A model generated the notes under the pieces. It did no database searches, was not told the origin of the DNA, and saw only the letters and a program-made list of their open reading frames with translations. Positions 32,497 to 45,400 of a stretch of DNA of 64,000 bases are shown piece by piece. The position numbers and the translations under genes are program-made. The DNA is taken from assembly GCF_027579695.1 (NCBI RefSeq), contig NC_083583.1, positions 18,750,257 through 18,814,256 on the forward strand. Reading direction: 5' to 3'. The stretch comes from Neoarius graeffei (lineage: Eukaryota > Chordata > Actinopteri > Siluriformes > Ariidae). Numbering within the stretch: position 1 is the first letter of the stretch; each line of letters opens with the position of its first letter.

Positions 32497-32559
32497 GGTT
32501 TTTAATTCGGAGAGCAATGCGGAGAGAGTCTCTCAGAAATATAGACACTAGACAGACGA

Positions 32560-32905
32560 GACAGCAGAAGCAGGAAAGATAAGGGAAGGGAGAGGGAGAG
32601 AATGTGACCGCCTTCCGCGAGAGCACAGAGAGAAAACATGTGGAGAGCTTGGGAATTAAGCTAAGAGAGATGAGACTGAGATGGTATGGGCACATCCTGA
32701 GAAGAGATGCAGAGCATGTTGGAAGGAGAATGTTGAGGATGGAGCTGCCAGGCACACGAAAACAAGGAAGACCAAAGAGGAGATACATGGATGTGGTGAG
32801 AGAGGACATGAAAGTGGCAGGTGTGGTAGAGAAGGATGTGGAAGACAGGGAGAAATGGAGACAAAAGATCTGCTATGGTGACCCCTAATCGGGAGCAGGC
32901 AAAAG
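32560..32905 (+). pseudogene. LINE C-terminal fragment
   Basis: Encodes LRWYGHILRRDAEHVGRRML and RKQGRPKRRYMDVVREDMK, the conserved C-terminal tail of APE-type LINE reverse transcriptases, then a stop and a (GAA)n-rich tail. It is 5'-truncated and a different family from 33901-37262. 31307-31380 is probably its upstream part. Confidence 0.65.
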
Positions 32906-33887
32906 AAGAAGAAGAGGAAGTCAATCAATTGGTAGTCTCTCAGGGACTGAGGACGATGACTCATCGTGCAGTCATTTATGAAGCGTGTGGCTTCACCACC
33001 CAAAGGCTGAAGCACAGAGATGGTTGCAGATGGGGCATGGAAAACCAGTAGCTGAAGCAGGGACAAGGGCAGCTCTGTGGTGACAGTCACGGGCCGCTGC
33101 AAAGTTGTGACGTGGGTTGTCTTCAAAAGTTGTGGTGGCCTTCCTGGTCAGGGCACGCCAGCCAATCCTATCTGAGGCAGCACACTCGAGCTGTTTGGGG
33201 GTCGAGAGCTGTTAGGAGGCCTGTGAACAGAGACAGAGTCTCTCAGCATTGGAAGCCTGGATCCAGTGGCATGAAGAATCATTACACCTGGAGACTTCTT
33301 CAGCTGCATTGGATGGCTGTGTTGTCCTTCGTGCTCTGACACATCCTACGCACTCCACAGTGTGCTGTTGCATTGCCTTCACAGCCACTGAATCTAGAAG
33401 ATTCCCTCCGCCTGATCCACCGAAGCAGTCTTCACATGCTGGGTGAGCAAAGCCCTGTCTCACTGATGATTTGAGACCTGTCTGCTACCTTCACCTGGTT
33501 TAGCCAGTCTGTCAAAGTCGTTGCCTGGGGCATGGCCGCTGTGCATGCTACAGCTTCTAGGAGCCATGGGTGAGAGCTGGGTGACAGGTGGGGACCAAAG
33601 GTGGATGAGGTACCTTGAAAAGGCACAACATACCCCCCCACCAGAGGTGCTACCCCTCCCTGAACACCCCATACACCCGTTTGCAACTATAATATTGATA
33701 AAATTCCACTTAGGTTATCAGCCTTCGATAAACAGGCACTTTTGTCTAGATAACTATTCTAAAAACACAATATCTTTCTTCACACATACATGGATCAATA
33801 AAGATATCTTATATCAAGAGATGTCATTGTATATTGGTTGGATGGAGTTGGGAAAAAATGAGATGAAATATCTAGGAGGTGAGGTTA
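32906..33887. other. Repeat-like intergenic sequence
   Basis: GC-richer than its surroundings, with short GAGAGTCTCTCAG-type repeats. No protein family recognised in any frame. Confidence 0.3.
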
Positions 33888-33900
33888 ATATCTTTAACCT

Positions 33901-36900
33901 CCCCTCCGAGAACTGCCACCTTATTGTGGTGGAGGGGTTTGTGTGCTTGAATGATCCTAGGAGCTATGTTGTCAGGGGCATTACGCCCCTGTTAGGGTCT
34001 CCCAAGGCAGACAGGCCCTAGGTGACAGGCCAGACCAAGAGCAGTTCACCAAAACCCTTATGGATAAAATAAAATCAAGGACCGTGACGTCGCCCGGTAT
34101 GGCGCAGCTGGGGCCCCACCCTGGAGCCAGGCCCGGGGTTGGGGCTCATATGCAAGTGCTTGGTGGCTGGGCCTTTGCCCACAGGGCCCGGCTGGGCTCA
34201 GCCCGAAGTGGTGATGTGGGCCCGACCTCCTGTGGGTTCACCACCCACAGAGGTAGCCGTAGGGGGCTGGTGCAGTGTGGATTAGGTGGCAGTCGAAGGC
34301 AGGGGCCTCGACAACCTGATCCCCAAACACAGAGGCTAGCTGTTGGGACATGGAATGTCACTTCACTGGGGGGGAAAGAGCCTGAGCTTGTACGGGAGGT
34401 TGAGAGGTACCGGCTAGAGATAGTCGGGCTCGCCTCCATGCACAGCTTGGGCTCCGGAACCCAGCTCCTTGAGAGGGACTGGACTCTCCACTTCTCTGGA
34501 GTCGCCCATGATGAGTGGCGGCGGGCTGGTGTGGGCTTGCTTATAGCTCCCCAGCTCAGCCACCATGTGTTGGAGTTTACCCCAGAGAACAAGAGGGTCG
34601 CCTCTCTGTGCCTTCGGTTTGGGGAGAGGGCTCTTGCTGTTGTTTGTGCCTACGGGCCGAATAGCAGTATAGAGTATCCGGCCTTCTTGGAGTCCCTGGG
34701 AGAGGTACTGAGAGGTGCTCAGACTGGGGACTCCATTGTTCTACTGGGGGACTTCAACGCTCATGTGGGCGACGACAGTGATACCTGGAGGGGCGTGATT
34801 GGGAGGAACGGCCTCCCCGATCTGAACCCGAGTGGTGTTTTGTTATTGGACTTCTGTGCTAGTCACGGTTTGTCCATAACAAACACCATGTTTGAGCATA
34901 GGGGTGTCCATAAGTGCACGTGGCACCAGGACACCTTAGGTCGGAGGTCGATGGTCAACTTTGTTGTCGTTTCATCAGATCTCCGGCCCTATGTCTTGGA
35001 CACTCAGGTGAAGAGAGGGGCTGAGCTGTCAACTGATCACCACCTGGTGGTGAGTTGGATCCGCTGGCGGAGGAGGAAGCCGGACAGACCTGGCAGGCCC
35101 AAATGTATGGTGAGGGTCTGCTGGGAACATCTGGCCAAGCACTCTGTCAGGGAGGTCTTTAACTCCCACCTCCGGGAGAGCTTCTCCCAGCTTCCGAGGG
35201 AGGCAGGGGACATTGAGTCTGAGTGGACCATGTTCTCTACCTCCATTGTAGACGCAGCTGTTCAGAGCTGTGGCTGCAAGGTCTCTGGTGCCTGTCGTGG
35301 CAGCAATCCCCAAACCCGGTGGTGGACACAGGAAGTAAGGGACACCGTCAAGCTGAAGAAGGAGTCCTATGGGGCCATGTTGGCCTCCGGGACTCCGGAG
35401 GCAGCTGACGGGTATCAGCAGGCCAGGCGTGCCACAGCTCGGGCAGTTGCAGAGGCAAAATCTCAGAACTGGGAGGAGTTTGGTGAGACCATGGAGAAGG
35501 ACTATCGGTCGGCCTCGAAGAAATTCTGGCAAACCGTCCGGCACCTCAGGAGGGGGAAGCAGTACTCTGCCAACACTGTTTACAGTGCGGGTGGGGAGCT
35601 GTTGACCTCGACTGGGGACATTGTTGGGCAGTGGAAGGAATACTTCGAGGATCTCCTCAATCCCACCGTCACGTCTTCCATTGAGGAAGCAGAGGCTGAT
35701 GACTCAGAGGTGGACTCGTCCATTACCCAAGCCAAAGTCACTGAGGTAGTTTTCAAGCTCCTTGGTGGCAGGGCACTGGGGGTGGATGAGATCTGCCCTG
35801 AGTATCTCAAGTCTCTGGATGTTGTGGAGCTGTCTTGGCTGACACGCCTCTGCAACATCGCGTGGCGGTCGGGGACAGTGCCTTTGGAGTGCCAGACTGG
35901 GGTGGTGGTCCCTCTTTTTAAGAAAGGGGACTGGAGAGTGTGCTCCAATTATAGGGGAATCACACTTCTCAGCCTCCCCGGGAAGGTTTACTCCAGGGTA
36001 CTGGAGAGGAGAATTCGACCGATAGTCGAACCTCGGATCCAGGAGGAACAATGCGGTTTTCATCCTGGTCACAGAACACTGGACCAGCTCTATACCCTTC
36101 ATAGGGTGCTAGAGGGTTCATGGGAGTTTGCCCAACCAGTCCACATGTGCTTTGTGGATCTGGAGAAGGCATTCGACCGTGTCCCTCGTGGTATTCTGTG
36201 GGGGGTGCTTCGGGAGTATGGGGTTTGGGGCTCTTTGCTAAGGGCTGTCCGGTCCCTGTACGAACAGAGCAGGAGTCTGGTTCGCATTGCCGGCAGTAAG
36301 TCAGACCTGTTCCCAGTGCATGTTGGACTCCGGCAGGGCTGCCCTTTTTCACCGGTTCTGTTCATCATTTTTATGGACAGAATTTCTAGGCGCAGCCAGG
36401 GGCCAGAAGGAATCCTGTTTGGGAACCACAGGATTTCATCTCTGCTTTTTGTGGATGATGTTGTCCTGTTGGCTTCTTCAAACCAGGACCTTCAGCATGC
36501 ACTGGGGCGGTTTGCAGTCGAGTGTGAAGCGGCTGGGATGAGAATCGGCACCTCCAAGTCCGAGGCCATGGTTCTTGACCGGAAAAGGGTGGCTTGCCCT
36601 CTCCAGGTTGGTGGAGAAGTCCTGCCCCGAGTGGAGGAGTTTAAGTATCTCGGGATCTTGTTCATGAGTGAGGGAAGGATGGAGCGTGAGATTGACAGGT
36701 GGATCGGTGCAGTCTCTGCAGTGATGCGGTCGCTTTACCGGTCCGTCATGGTGAAGAAGGAGCTGAGCCAAAAGGTGAAGCTCTCAATTTACTGGTCGAT
36801 CTACGTTCCGACTCTCACCTATGGTCATGAGCTTTGGGTAATGACTGAAAGAACAAGATCGCGGATACAAGCGGCTGAAATGAGTTTCCTTCACAGGGTG

Positions 36901-37262
36901 GCTGGGCGCTCCCTTAGAGATAGGGCGAGAAGCACAGTCACTCTGGAGGAGCTCGGAGTAGAGCCGCTGCTCCTCCACATCGAGAGGAATCAGCTGAGGT
37001 GGCTCGGGCATCTCTTTCGGATGCCTCCTGGACACCTCCCTGGGGAGGTGTTCCAGGCATGTCTCTCCAGGAGGAGGCCCCGGGGAAGACCCAGGACACG
37101 CTGGAGGGACTATGTCTCTCGGCTGGCCTGGGAACGCCTCAGTGTTCTTCCCGAGGAGCTGGCCGAGGTGTCTGGGGAAAGGGAAGTTTGGGCTTCCATG
37201 CTCAGACTGCTGCCTCCGCGACCCAGCCCCGGATAAAGTGGAAGAAGACGAGACGAGACGAG
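33901..37262 (+). mobile_element. Full-length APE-type LINE
   Basis: Flanked by a perfect 13-bp target duplication ATATCTTTAACCT (33888-33900, 37263-37275). It has a 5' UTR of about 160 bp with a CCACCTTATTGTGGTGG hairpin, one long ORF, and a short 3' end with a (GACGA)n tail. 3.36 kb. The perfect duplication and open frame argue for a recent insertion. Confidence 0.9.
34060..37236 (+). CDS. LINE polyprotein: AP endonuclease plus reverse transcriptase, 1058 aa, intact
   Basis: Single ORF. Residues about 93-330 are an apurinic-type endonuclease: [28 protein letters not shown]. Residues about 600-880 are a reverse transcriptase: [47 protein letters not shown] and the catalytic [12 protein letters not shown], which has FVDD where the usual residue is A. 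The tail carries [14 protein letters not shown] and [15 protein letters not shown]. It nicks target DNA and copies its own RNA into it. Probably I/RTE-like, but I cannot fix the clade. No stops or frameshifts, so it could be active. Confidence 0.92.
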   Translation: MDKIKSRTVTSPGMAQLGPHPGARPGVGAHMQVLGGWAFAHRARLGSARSGDVGPTSCGFTTHRGSRRGLVQCGLGGSRRQGPRQPDPQTQRLAVGTWNVTSLGGKEPELVREVERYRLEIVGLASMHSLGSGTQLLERDWTLHFSGVAHDEWRRAGVGLLIAPQLSHHVLEFTPENKRVASLCLRFGERALAVVCAYGPNSSIEYPAFLESLGEVLRGAQTGDSIVLLGDFNAHVGDDSDTWRGVIGRNGLPDLNPSGVLLLDFCASHGLSITNTMFEHRGVHKCTWHQDTLGRRSMVNFVVVSSDLRPYVLDTQVKRGAELSTDHHLVVSWIRWRRRKPDRPGRPKCMVRVCWEHLAKHSVREVFNSHLRESFSQLPREAGDIESEWTMFSTSIVDAAVQSCGCKVSGACRGSNPQTRWWTQEVRDTVKLKKESYGAMLASGTPEAADGYQQARRATARAVAEAKSQNWEEFGETMEKDYRSASKKFWQTVRHLRRGKQYSANTVYSAGGELLTSTGDIVGQWKEYFEDLLNPTVTSSIEEAEADDSEVDSSITQAKVTEVVFKLLGGRALGVDEICPEYLKSLDVVELSWLTRLCNIAWRSGTVPLECQTGVVVPLFKKGDWRVCSNYRGITLLSLPGKVYSRVLERRIRPIVEPRIQEEQCGFHPGHRTLDQLYTLHRVLEGSWEFAQPVHMCFVDLEKAFDRVPRGILWGVLREYGVWGSLLRAVRSLYEQSRSLVRIAGSKSDLFPVHVGLRQGCPFSPVLFIIFMDRISRRSQGPEGILFGNHRISSLLFVDDVVLLASSNQDLQHALGRFAVECEAAGMRIGTSKSEAMVLDRKRVACPLQVGGEVLPRVEEFKYLGILFMSEGRMEREIDRWIGAVSAVMRSLYRSVMVKKELSQKVKLSIYWSIYVPTLTYGHELWVMTERTRSRIQAAEMSFLHRVAGRSLRDRARSTVTLEELGVEPLLLHIERNQLRWLGHLFRMPPGHLPGEVFQACLSRRRPRGRPRTRWRDYVSRLAWERLSVLPEELAEVSGEREVWASMLRLLPPRPSPG

Positions 37263-37486
37263 ATATCTTTAACCTAGATGCATGTAAACTTTTGAGGTCA
37301 ACTGTTTGTGTATGGTGAACTCATTAACATTTATCAGTGGTGAACCATTACTATTAGAGCTGGGACTTGAGTTCAGCTGAAGCTTAGCCAGACAAACCAA
37401 AAAAGCAACAGGGCAAAGGATTTTGCAAGGGATTAGTGACAGGGTGCCAGGTAGCTCTGTTGCGTGTTGCTGCCAATGTAAAGGCT

Positions 37487-38467
37487 CACTCATAACCTGC
37501 CGTACGTGCTACTATGGGCGGTCTATGGTAAAAAATTTGGCATAACTGTGCTTGAGACTTGCACGACACTTGTGTGTGTTCAGCACTATAGAAGGTCACA
37601 GACTGGCCATGGAGACTTTTGGTCCTGCACATGCAAATTCTACGGGTCTTGCAAAAAAATCAAGAATGCATACACTATGTATGGGACCCGTACTCCTTTT
37701 GTACGCCTGAATCAAGTCAGCAACACAGCTAGTAGGGGCTTTGCAATGATAGTAAGATGCATGAGTGACACATGGTCATTGTACGAGTGATGTGCCTCAG
37801 AAGTACTACACAAGTACTCCACACTTGCTATTTGTGCGGCCCCCAAGACAGAAGTACATCTCACTTTCTACCCCTATGTGTGGCATGCACGCAGCACATG
37901 CGACCCACATGCGACACGAGGGGCAAGACTCTGGGTATATATATTGGGGAGGAACCAAGGAACCGATCATGTAACATGTAGCATTGTAGAAGGGAAGAAG
38001 ATGGCTGTCGCCATACTGCCGCAACGACTGAGGGAGTTGGACCCTTATAGGCAGATGATAGAAGCTGAGGAGCAACACGAAGCAATATTATTCTTCAGCC
38101 GAAAGACAGATGCAGAATGCTGCAGACATGCTGATTGTCACGTGCTAATCACATGTGTCACACATGCTTCACAAGTGCGGCCTGTACTCCTAGCGCAGGA
38201 AACTGGTAAAATGCAAGTCACACGCACTCCACACTCACTGAACATGCATTGATCACGTGCGTCAAAAATACGCTTTCCACAGGCTAAGGGCACAATTTTT
38301 CCCATGCCTCGAGGAAGTCAGGCGTGCAACCTGTACTTGACAAGTACTTTGCCCGTACTCCTCCCCCAAACTTTACCCCGGGTTCACCGTGACCCTGCGG
38401 CATGGCTGCAAACTACCAAACCCTGCGACCCGTGCGTGTCCAAAACACTTACGGCAGGTTGTGAGTG
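37487..38467. mobile_element. Non-autonomous TIR element, 981 bp
   Basis: The left end reads CACTCATAACCTGCCGTACG and the right end is its inverse (20 of 22 bases match). The interior is rich in CACTTGTG/GTACTCC-like words and has no transposase. Flanking duplication is not clear. Confidence 0.55.
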
Positions 38468-38469
38468 TG

Positions 38470-39396
38470 GCATAACTTACACAGGGAAATCAATACTTAA
38501 GTCTGAGTGAAAAATACTGTAGTGAGTGTGCATGGAAGAAGAGTCTGGAGAAAGAAATCTTAGTTTCTCAGTCGTTAGCCTGTGCTACTTGCTCTCAATC
38601 ACACTGGCTTGACCGCTTTTTTAGCATTAGCTAAAACTACTGATGAACACTACACCGGCTGGAAGGTGACTTCACTGCTGTGCTGACGGTATCCACTCAT
38701 GGTTAAGCTCGCATTGGCCTTCGAGAAGGCCTAGGGTGATGAATTCTTGGTCCCTCCCACTATAAATCAAAATCTGATTGGTTAATTCATCTGTCACTTC
38801 CTACACTGCCATGGCCTTCTGTCCTGGCAATTAAGTCCTAACCAATGAGTGAGCCAGCTTGAAAGTCTTCTCAGCCTGGAGACAAAAAACAAAAAAAAAT
38901 CTCACTGGATAACTCGATTTTAATGTTTTCAAGACCCTTTCATTTCTGAAGGAAATGTGATAGAAAATGAGGCCAAATTAAAATTAGAAGAGAATAATTA
39001 TAATAAATTATGAATTAAATTAAAGAACAAAAGAAATTAAATATAACATTTGAAATGCTGATATGTTTGGGCCTTCTCTGAAGGCCAAGAAGGCCCTGAC
39101 AGTTCCCCTCTGACATTTATTCCATACTGAATCAAAACAAAAGATTAACTTGATGTCCATAATAATAAAGAGCTGTGGTATGTGATAGAAACCTTGGCCA
39201 GATTGTACCTTCACACTGATAATCTCCAGCTAGAACAACTGATAAGTTTGGGTTTGAGATTGTGATATAGACTCTGAATTAGGGCAGAGTGCACTCTGAA
39301 TCAAAGTATATGCAGAGCACATGTGTGCAGAGCACATATACAATCTGTCAACTGAGTCTCGTCCAAGGAGCAAGAATCCAGTCAGAAGAGGAAGCG
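38470..39396. other. Intergenic upstream of bco1
   Basis: Contains GGCCTTCTGTCC/GGCCTTCGAGAAGGCC-type short palindromes near 38717-38735 and 39072-39095. The last 100 bp before the bco1 ATG contain the repeated word TGCAGAGCACAT (39311-39344). No clear promoter box. Confidence 0.35.
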
Positions 39397-39460
39397 ATGG
39401 AGTATGACTTTGGAAAAAACAAGAAGGAGCATCCTGATCCTGTAAAAGCAGAAGTCAAAG
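39397..39460 (+). CDS. bco1: bco1 exon 1 (coding part)
   Basis: ATG in GAAGCGATGG context; donor AAAG|GTAAGT. Encodes [20 protein letters not shown]. Upstream in-frame ATGs exist (from 39289), but this one matches the family N-terminus. Confidence 0.85.
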
Positions 39461-42400
39461 GTAAGTCAAAAGAAACTCATGATAATGTTTGTCTCCTGAA
39501 AGTTTATAATATAGATTATTTTGCTTTGTCTGTTATTTTTTTTCTTCAAAGCCTCCAAAGCAGGCATGCATGTTGAGGAAGTACCGATTTTTTTGCAGGC
39601 TCTCTTCCTGAATGGCTGCAAGGCACCCTTGTGCGAAATGGCCCAGGTCTCTTCTCAGTCGGAGAGACTTCTTATAGTCACTGGTTTGATGGAATGGCAC
39701 TCTTGCACAATTTCACAATCAAACATGGTAATTACTTCATCCCTTAATTTTCATTTGAATAAACAGATGGATCCAAGGGTTAGAAATTCCTTTGCATTTT
39801 ATAAGATTAGACTTATTTTTTACTTTTTGTAAAGTTTTCACCAAACCTGGAGGGCCAATTGAATAGCCTTGATCTTGAGACCAGTTAAAACTTCATCATC
39901 ATCATCATAAACATATAATTCACTGTCAGCTTGGCAAGATGCCATTTTGGAATAGCATATTATTTTGGATTGGCTTGATAGCCCTGGATTTTTAATTTTG
40001 GCTTTCTTTTTGCAGGAGAGGTTACATACAGAAGTAAATATCTCAGAAGTGACACGTACAACAGCAACATGGAAGCCAACAGAATCGTAGTTTCAGAAAT
40101 GGGGACCATGGCATATCCACATCCATCCAAAAACATGCTCACCAAGTAGGCATTGTAGTCCGTTTTAAAACACCAGTACACCTTGCTAGCCTGGCTTGAG
40201 CTGACAGGAGGGCTACATCACTCTTTACAACCATGGTGAGCATAAAAGCATCTCGGAAAGAACAGCATAACAAACAGAAAACTGTTGCCTGCAGTGGCTT
40301 CACGGGGTACGAACAACACCAGGTGACACCAAAATGTCTTTTATGCAGTGTTTCCAGTGGCGGCTCCAGAGATTTTTCCTTAGGGTGGCAAAGGAGGGGC
40401 ATAGGTTCCAGGAGGGGGGCATAGGTTGTCGATGCAGCAGTTTATGCAAATCGTAGAAATCATTTTTACTTACGCTCAAGAAAGACTCACAATCAAGTCA
40501 TCTTGTCAAATATGTATTGAGCTATTGTACCATCAAGTAAAATGGATTCAACCATCTAAACCATCTTTTCTGAAAGTATATTCACAAACAATGAATGGAA
40601 CTATTCTGACCTAGCGATGTATCAAAAAATAGACAGATAGTGAACGGTTTAGATTGTGGATCTTTACTGAAGACTTCAAACTTATACAGATGTGTTCATC
40701 CTCGATTTCCGGAAAACTAAAAGAAACAAATTCAGTATATCACTAAACTGAATAGCACACAGGCGAAAATGCGAGCTAGGCTGACCTGCTAGTAATGCTA
40801 ACACACAACACACAAGTTGTTTACTTTCTAAAGCCTATCACTTTACAAAACTATTAGCTTTCATTTTGTTGCCTAGCATACACAGAAAGTAAAACATAAC
40901 TTACAGGTATAGCTACTACTGGAACCTAGCGAGACAGCACTCCATACGTCCAACCAATGACTGTATAGCCTACTGCATCCAACAAAAAACTAACATTTTA
41001 GAAAAACTAACGTCTCTGATTGTAATAAAAATATTGATAATAAAGATAGCTGGGCTAAAAGAATAATTGAGTACCAAAATGCATTTAACATAAAAAGGAC
41101 AAGACTGTCAAGTCAAGTCAAGTTTGTTTGTATAGCGCTTTTAACAATAAACATTGTCACAAAGCAGCTTTACAGAATTTGAACGACTTAAAACATGAGC
41201 TAATTTTGTCCCTAATCTATCCCCAATGAGCAAGCCTGTGGTGACGGTGGCAAGGAAAAACTCCCTCAGATGACATGAGGAAGAAACCTCGAGAGGAACC
41301 AGACTCAAAAGGGAACCCATCCTCATTTGGGCAACAACAGACAGCATGACTATAACATTAACAGTTTTAACATGAAGACAGTTTCGTTGATGTTGTAACT
41401 CTTCACTGATGGAAACTTGAGTGCAAAACTGTTCACGACAACTGCAGTCCTAAAGTTAGCAAGTCAACTGTAGTCCTCAGCCATAAAAGCATTACTGTAA
41501 GAGTCCAGAGCGTCCTCCAGGTGTAACTTTCAACTGTCCTCATGGGGCCGTCCTCCACAGGAGTGATGCGATAAAACTCCAACCAGACACAGGGCATCAG
41601 GATGGATCAGGCAGGTCCGAGGGGCAGAAGAGGTCAGCATCTCAATCTCAGGACCAACATGTAACTCAGAGGGACAGATGGGGTGGGGGGGTGGGGAAGA
41701 GAAAACAATGTGTTTTATGCAGTACACAGTAGAAGACTGTGTTCTATCAGGTGAAAACAATTTGATCAACGTCTTTGCTCCAGCACGTTGCCTCATCAGA
41801 AGTCGAGCATTCAGAAGAATCATAACAGAAGAACGTCTCTCTCTGGGTGAAACCATTTCAAAATTCCGGGGGTGGGGTGTGAAATAACGTAAATAACGGT
41901 AGGTAGAGATGAGATGAGGGCTTAGTATCTCTGTAGATAGATAACTGAATTTCAAAAATGTGTTTTAATAAATAATTCTTTTTAAAATAGGGGGGCAACT
42001 GTGGTGGCAAGACATATTTTTACAGTGGCAACTGGCACCTTTTACCACCCCTTAAAACCGTGCCTGAGTGTTTCAGCAGAATTATTATTTTTTTTTTAAA
42101 TAAAAATATCCCTGTAGTTAGTTATAACAACAAAACCATTTTTGTAAGCTCAGCGTAGATGTATCAATATCTCAACAAAGCTAAAACCCAAAGCTAAAAT
42201 GTTAATTTACTTTTTGAACCCTCTAATGTGCTCCTGTCAGAGCTGTCATCATTACCCATTATTTCGTTGTTGCTGGTATTTAAGCTATATGAATAAGAAT
42301 TCTGTACATTCTAGTACAGAAGGAAGTCCATGGGAGGGAGGATGACACCATGCATTACCTCACTGAGGTAACCAACCCTAGTGACACCACTGGTTGCCTG

Positions 42401-45400
42401 TTTTTTTCCAGGCTTCAAAAGTCCAGTTTTGGTGAGTCTGTGTCCACTGTAGCCTCAAATTCCTGCAGGCTGACAGGAATAGAATCCGATGTGGTGTTCT
42501 GCTGTAGTAGCCTGTCCACCTCAAGGTTTGATGTGTATTCTGAGATGCTTTTCTACTCAGCACAGTAGTAAAGAGTGATTATTAGCTCATCAGGCCGACA
42601 GGTGATGAGCTTATGCCATTGTGTGTTGTCTGTTGTCTGTCTGACATCATCCACATTTCACAAAAATCGCTTCTTCTCTCTCAATTCTTCACCAATTTTT
42701 ATTCTTTTTGGCAGGAAGGTAGGTCTGCCTGGGGCCCATATAGCTTCTACTCAAATTTGCGTAATTGCAATTAATCATGAAGATATAGAGTAATTAAGTC
42801 CTAATGAGCAGTTTCCACATAAATCGGTTCTTCTCCCTCAGTTCTTCACCGATTTTGATTCTTTCTGGCATGAAGGTAGGGGTACCTAGGGTCCATATAA
42901 CTTCTACCCAGATTTGCTTAATTACAATTATTAATGAAGTTATGGACTAATTAAGCCTTAATGAGCAGTTCAACAAAAATTGCTTCTTCTTGGTCAATTC
43001 CTCACCGTTTTGGATTCTTTCTGGCAGATAGGTAGCTATTCCTAGGGTGTATATAGCTTCTATATATAGCTTGTATAAAGTGTATATAGCTTGCAACATT
43101 TATTGCGCAAGGTGGCCCACTTTAGATCATTCCTTCTGGACTAGACGGGGACGGAGTGAGCTACGCTGTCATCGATGGTCTCGTTTGAGTTACCATAGCC
43201 TTCCTGTCAGTTTAAACCAGATTGGCCATTCTCCTGACCTCTCTCATCAACAAGGCATTTGCGCCTTCAGAACCGAGAGCCGCAATTTTTGAAAAACTCA
43301 AACCAGCCTGTCTGGGACCAACAACCATGCCATGTTCCAAGTGACTGAAATCACATTTTTCTTGATTCTTGTGTTTGATGTGAACATTAGCTGAAGCTCT
43401 TGACTTGTATCTGAGTGATTATAAGCACTGTGCTGCTGCCACATGGTTGGCTGAATGAACAAACAGGTGTACAGGTGTTCCTAATTGTGGAAAGTGGTCT
43501 GTGAATTCAATTGAATCTTTTTAGTTCAATTCAGTATGGTTAAGAACCTATGAGGAAACACTGATAAACCAATGTTTTTTCCCCCCCAGGGTGATCACCT
43601 TTCTCAATCACACTGTTCCAGATTTCACAGACAATTGTGCTGGTAACATAATAAAATACGGAAATGATTACTATGCTACATCTGAAACCAATTATATTCG
43701 CAAAATTGATCCAGTGACCTTGGAAACTCAAAACAAGGTAAAGCGGTTACTTCTCACCAGGGGTCTCATGGACTTACTTTTTTTTTTCTTTTAGCTCTAT
43801 GATATTTGATAGCAATTTATTGAAACAAACTTCTGTGAAGTTGGTACCCCATATGATGAGAACATGAATAAAAGTATTTTAGTTTGTCTGGGCATCATTT
43901 GTGCATGTTTGTGCATGCAAAAAAAAAAATTTGCTCAAACAGTTTTAGAGAAATTCACTGTTAAATGTTATAATGATGTTTAAATGACCCAGGAACCCAT
44001 TAACACCCAAATGGCTCCAAACATGTCTGATTCATTTGTACATCACTTGTACATACAGTATTTGTACACACAGACATATGTGCTTCATTATTTCTTAAGT
44101 TATTAAACATTATTTTCTTGACGGACATGTGACATCATTCAGGAACCTCTTTAATGAAGAACATATGTTTATTTTGTGTGCATAAATTAATAGAAATACT
44201 TTTCTTCACACTCGTTATATGGGGTGCCGAATTCAGAGGTAACAAACATAACAATTTAGTGACTAAAAGCCTGTGGAACAATTGACCATAATCTTGTAAT
44301 GGACAGAATTAAAATACAGTCAGGTTAGATTATTATTTTCTGCCTGGATTAGAATTTATTTGAGGTTATTTTCAAACAAAGATTGGATGAGTAAAAATAT
44401 ACTTCTTCCAAACACAGATGTTGGGTACCAAGTCAAAAAAAAAAAAAAGACTACTTTTCTTTAAAACCAAGAGCTCCAGTTAAAGACCTTGGTGTAACCC
44501 TGGATTCTGGTTTATCATTTGATTCCTATGTAATTAACATCTCTATACTGCTTATTATGAGCTGAGAAACATGGCCCCAAAATAAGAAATGCCCTAACCC
44601 TACATGGCACAGTTTTGGAATGCGGCACAGTCTGGTTTTTTTTTTAAATATCTTTGAATTGCATTTTCCATACCAGAGAGGGCAAAATTCCAAAATTGTA
44701 CATGCAGCAGCTTTAAGTCCTTAAAACGAATGTTAACTCCAAATCCTTCCCTTGCAAAACGTAATGTTGGTTTTCCTGAATGTAATATGTTCTCTACACA
44801 TTAAAACTCATCTGCTGCTATTATCTAAGACAAAGCAAAAAACTACAATCAAGATAAAGAACTGGTGATCATGCTCAGAGGTGGACAGTAATGAAGTACA
44901 TTTACTTGAGTACTGCACTTAAAGCATATACACAGAACCATGGCCTCACTTTCGTTTATAAATGCCTTGAGAACTCAAGAATGGCACAGGAATAGTTTTA
45001 AGCATTAACAATAAATCTAATATAGTAATTTTTACGATTAAAGTGATTTATATAGGTAGCCGTCTGAGTGAATGAAGAACTGACATCCGTGACGTCACAG
45101 CAAGAAGTCTATCGGTCTCATCACCATTTCCGCTATACTAAAACACAGAGCTGACTGCAACTCCGAGCCTCCATTTTGAGCTAATTTATCGTCATGCCAC
45201 GTAGATGTGTTGCTGCACCTGCCAGCAACATGACAGGAGGTGGATTTATGTTGCATTCATGGCCCAAGAATATTCAAACTGCAAAGATTTGGAAGCGTTT
45301 TGCGAGAAGTTTATGGGCACATTGGGCGCCTATGAAGTGGTCTCTCCTCTGCTCTGCACATTTTACTGAGGACTCGTACGAAACCTCTGATCTGTTGAGG

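Larger units (their letters stand above)
31381..32559 (-). mobile_element. Small non-autonomous retroelement with a membrane-protein ORF
   Basis: Bounded by GACAGCA direct repeats (31374-31380, 32560-32566). It interrupts a LINE relic that is visible on both sides (31307-31380 and 32560-32905). Minus strand: short 5' leader, a 150-codon ORF, a 660-bp 3' UTR with a poly-C stretch, and a 3' end AATAAAGGG followed by TTCATTCATTCA. No reverse transcriptase is encoded. Confidence 0.6.

Noticed and set aside
32656-33126. 156-codon minus-strand ORF
   Set aside because: Antisense to the LINE C-terminal fragment at 32560-32905; Pro/Ser-rich shadow frame.
34146-36771. Several 90-170-codon minus-strand ORFs opposite the LINE
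   Set aside because: All are shadows of the GC-rich 1058-codon ORF.
39289-39396. Longer N-terminus of bco1 from ATG 39289
   Set aside because: In frame, but the extra 36 residues match nothing in the family, while ATG 39397 gives the conserved N-terminus of the same length as bco1l.
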